Shown piece after piece: positions 63,092 to 64,000 of a stretch of 64,000 bases of DNA. Position numbers and translations under genes: made by a program. The first letter of the stretch is position 1; the number at the start of each line of letters is the position of its first letter. The notes beneath the pieces are model-generated. The model did not search any database. It was not told the DNA's origin and saw nothing but the letters and a program-made list of their open reading frames with translations. The DNA is from Aestuariivita sp. (GTDB lineage: Bacteria > Pseudomonadota > Alphaproteobacteria > Rhodobacterales > Rhodobacteraceae): assembly GCA_026709985.1 (NCBI GenBank), contig JAPORY010000065.1, forward strand, positions 1 through 64,000. Reading direction: 5' to 3'.

Positions 63092-64000
63092 TCATGCGGC
63101 AAGTGCCTGTTCTTGGAGCTTGGCGATCTCAGCGGCGACGTCGGCCTTCCAGAAATCGGGATTCTCCGCTTCTCTTTGGTCAACAACGCGACTCTTGGCT
63201 GTCGCTGTGGTGCCCAATAGCGTGATGGCGGTGGGGCCAAACGGCATCGAAATCACCCGCGCACATTCGCCCTGCAGCAACATCATGTTCTGTCGCTTGC
63301 GGAGGTTGGCAATCATTTCAACGCGGTGCGGCTCGACACCAAAAGCGGCATAAGCATGGGCTTGGGTTTCGGTCGCGGCTTCGGGATTAGCCAAAAACAA
63401 CTTTGTCGGGCAGCTCTCAACGAGGAGCGGCGTGATGGCGCTCGTTTTGTTGGCGTCGGTGACTGATTGTGTTGCCATCAGCAGGGCAACATTCTTCTTA
63501 CGCCCTTCCTTCAGCCACGACTGTAGGCGCTGACGAAATAATTCATGCTCCAGTAGCTTCCAAGCCTCATCGATGACGATCAACGTTGGGCGGCTGTCGA
63601 ACTGTCGCTCCATTTCGGCAAAGATGTAATCCAGAATGAGCAGCGCGACATTCTTGTGCGAATCAATCATGTATTGGGTTTCAAAACCCACGAGCCGCGA
63701 GGTGTTTAAGGCCGCGCCGATATCAATGGGATTCGGGCTATCGACGATAGCTTCATTCGCGCCCCGCCAAGATTGGATGATGTGCTGCAACCCTTTATCT
63801 TGGATCTGTTCTTCTAACTCCTGTAGCGTCGGACGATCGACATCAAGGAGCCCTTTCAGCGTCTTGGTGATCTCCTTGAGTTGCTCGGGCGTCAGTGGTT
63901 GGTCGGAACTGCACCCAATTAAGGTGCGGATCCAGTTTGTGGCCCAATCAAGGCCTAAGCGCTTAATCTGGGCAATCGGGGCAACGCCCGCCTTTAAGCT
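63092..64000 (-). CDS. trbE: conjugal transfer ATPase TrbE (VirB4), partial
   Basis: The frame is open to the right edge, giving about 302 C-terminal residues. It includes the Walker B box RPTLIVIDEAWKLLEHE, KEGRKKNVALLMATQS and the terminal FLANPEAATETQ segment of VirB4-type ATPases, which power pilus and channel assembly. The Walker A box lies outside the window. It overlaps the possible early start of trbJ. trbB, trbC and trbD would be expected next. Confidence 0.92.
   Translation of the reverse strand, partial: SLKAGVAPIAQIKRLGLDWATNWIRTLIGCSSDQPLTPEQLKEITKTLKGLLDVDRPTLQELEEQIQDKGLQHIIQSWRGANEAIVDSPNPIDIGAALNTSRLVGFETQYMIDSHKNVALLILDYIFAEMERQFDSRPTLIVIDEAWKLLEHELFRQRLQSWLKEGRKKNVALLMATQSVTDANKTSAITPLLVESCPTKLFLANPEAATETQAHAYAAFGVEPHRVEMIANLRKRQNMMLLQGECARVISMPFGPTAITLLGTTATAKSRVVDQREAENPDFWKADVAAEIAKLQEQALAA

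Noticed and set aside
1..64000. tRNA or rRNA genes
   Set aside because: I looked for cloverleaf arms and T-loop motifs near the integrase and elsewhere and saw none that hold up.

Overview
The window comes from an alphaproteobacterium. The evidence is a RepA/RepB/RepC-type replication and partition set with its palindromic parS sites, a DUF3576 lipoprotein next to leuS, Rhodobacter-type porins, and the gene order leuS-lptE-holA. I cannot name the genus from sequence alone. No rRNA or tRNA gene was seen.

Positions 1 to about 13,130 look chromosomal. In order they hold a partial unknown gene, a decayed IS630 transposase, pcaD (convergent with holA), the minus-strand operon leuS-lptE-holA, a DUF3576 lipoprotein, a porin with a clean terminator, about 800 bp of apparently non-coding DNA, a broken retropepsin gene, a YggS-family PLP protein, a large DUF262/HNH/HEPN defence-type protein, and a second porin that has lost its signal peptide.

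From about 13,350 to the right edge the sequence is an integrated or integrative conjugative element with a plasmid-type replicon. It begins with a full repC (with a possible antisense RNA in its leader), a truncated repC sharing a perfect 469-bp block with the first, and a tyrosine integrase. A defence-rich segment follows at 17.3-21.7 kb: a small PD-(D/E)XK-like protein, the TcmP/DUF5131 pair, and a NotI-family endonuclease with an adenine methylase. At 21.7-24.9 kb lies a set of small unknown genes arranged as two cassettes that share nearly the same 5' element (about 120 bp) and 3' hairpin element (about 60 bp) around unrelated genes. Then come repA and repB with five parS palindromes, an HTH protein, a two-repeat CRISPR-like locus with no cas genes, and a possible oriT.

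The conjugation genes fill 29.9-64 kb. A 3649-residue relaxase carries a primase module and a duplicated pair of helicase modules. After an ankyrin protein, a serine resolvase and a second DUF5131 gene, a long minus-strand operon runs from trbE (cut by the window edge) through trbJ, trbL, trbF, a methylase-endonuclease fusion, trbI, a lytic transglycosylase-TrbL fusion, a second transglycosylase, traB, and a coupling protein fused to a primase, to an ArdC-type antirestriction protein, traF and mobilisation genes. trbG is not seen in its usual place.

The relaxase and the coupling protein share a primase module. The relaxase and the ArdC protein share a C-terminal domain of about 280 residues. 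These links suggest a transfer machine in which relaxase, primase and antirestriction protein are recruited to, or delivered through, the same channel. The duplicated cassettes and the shared C-terminal domain are the best candidates for undescribed biology here.
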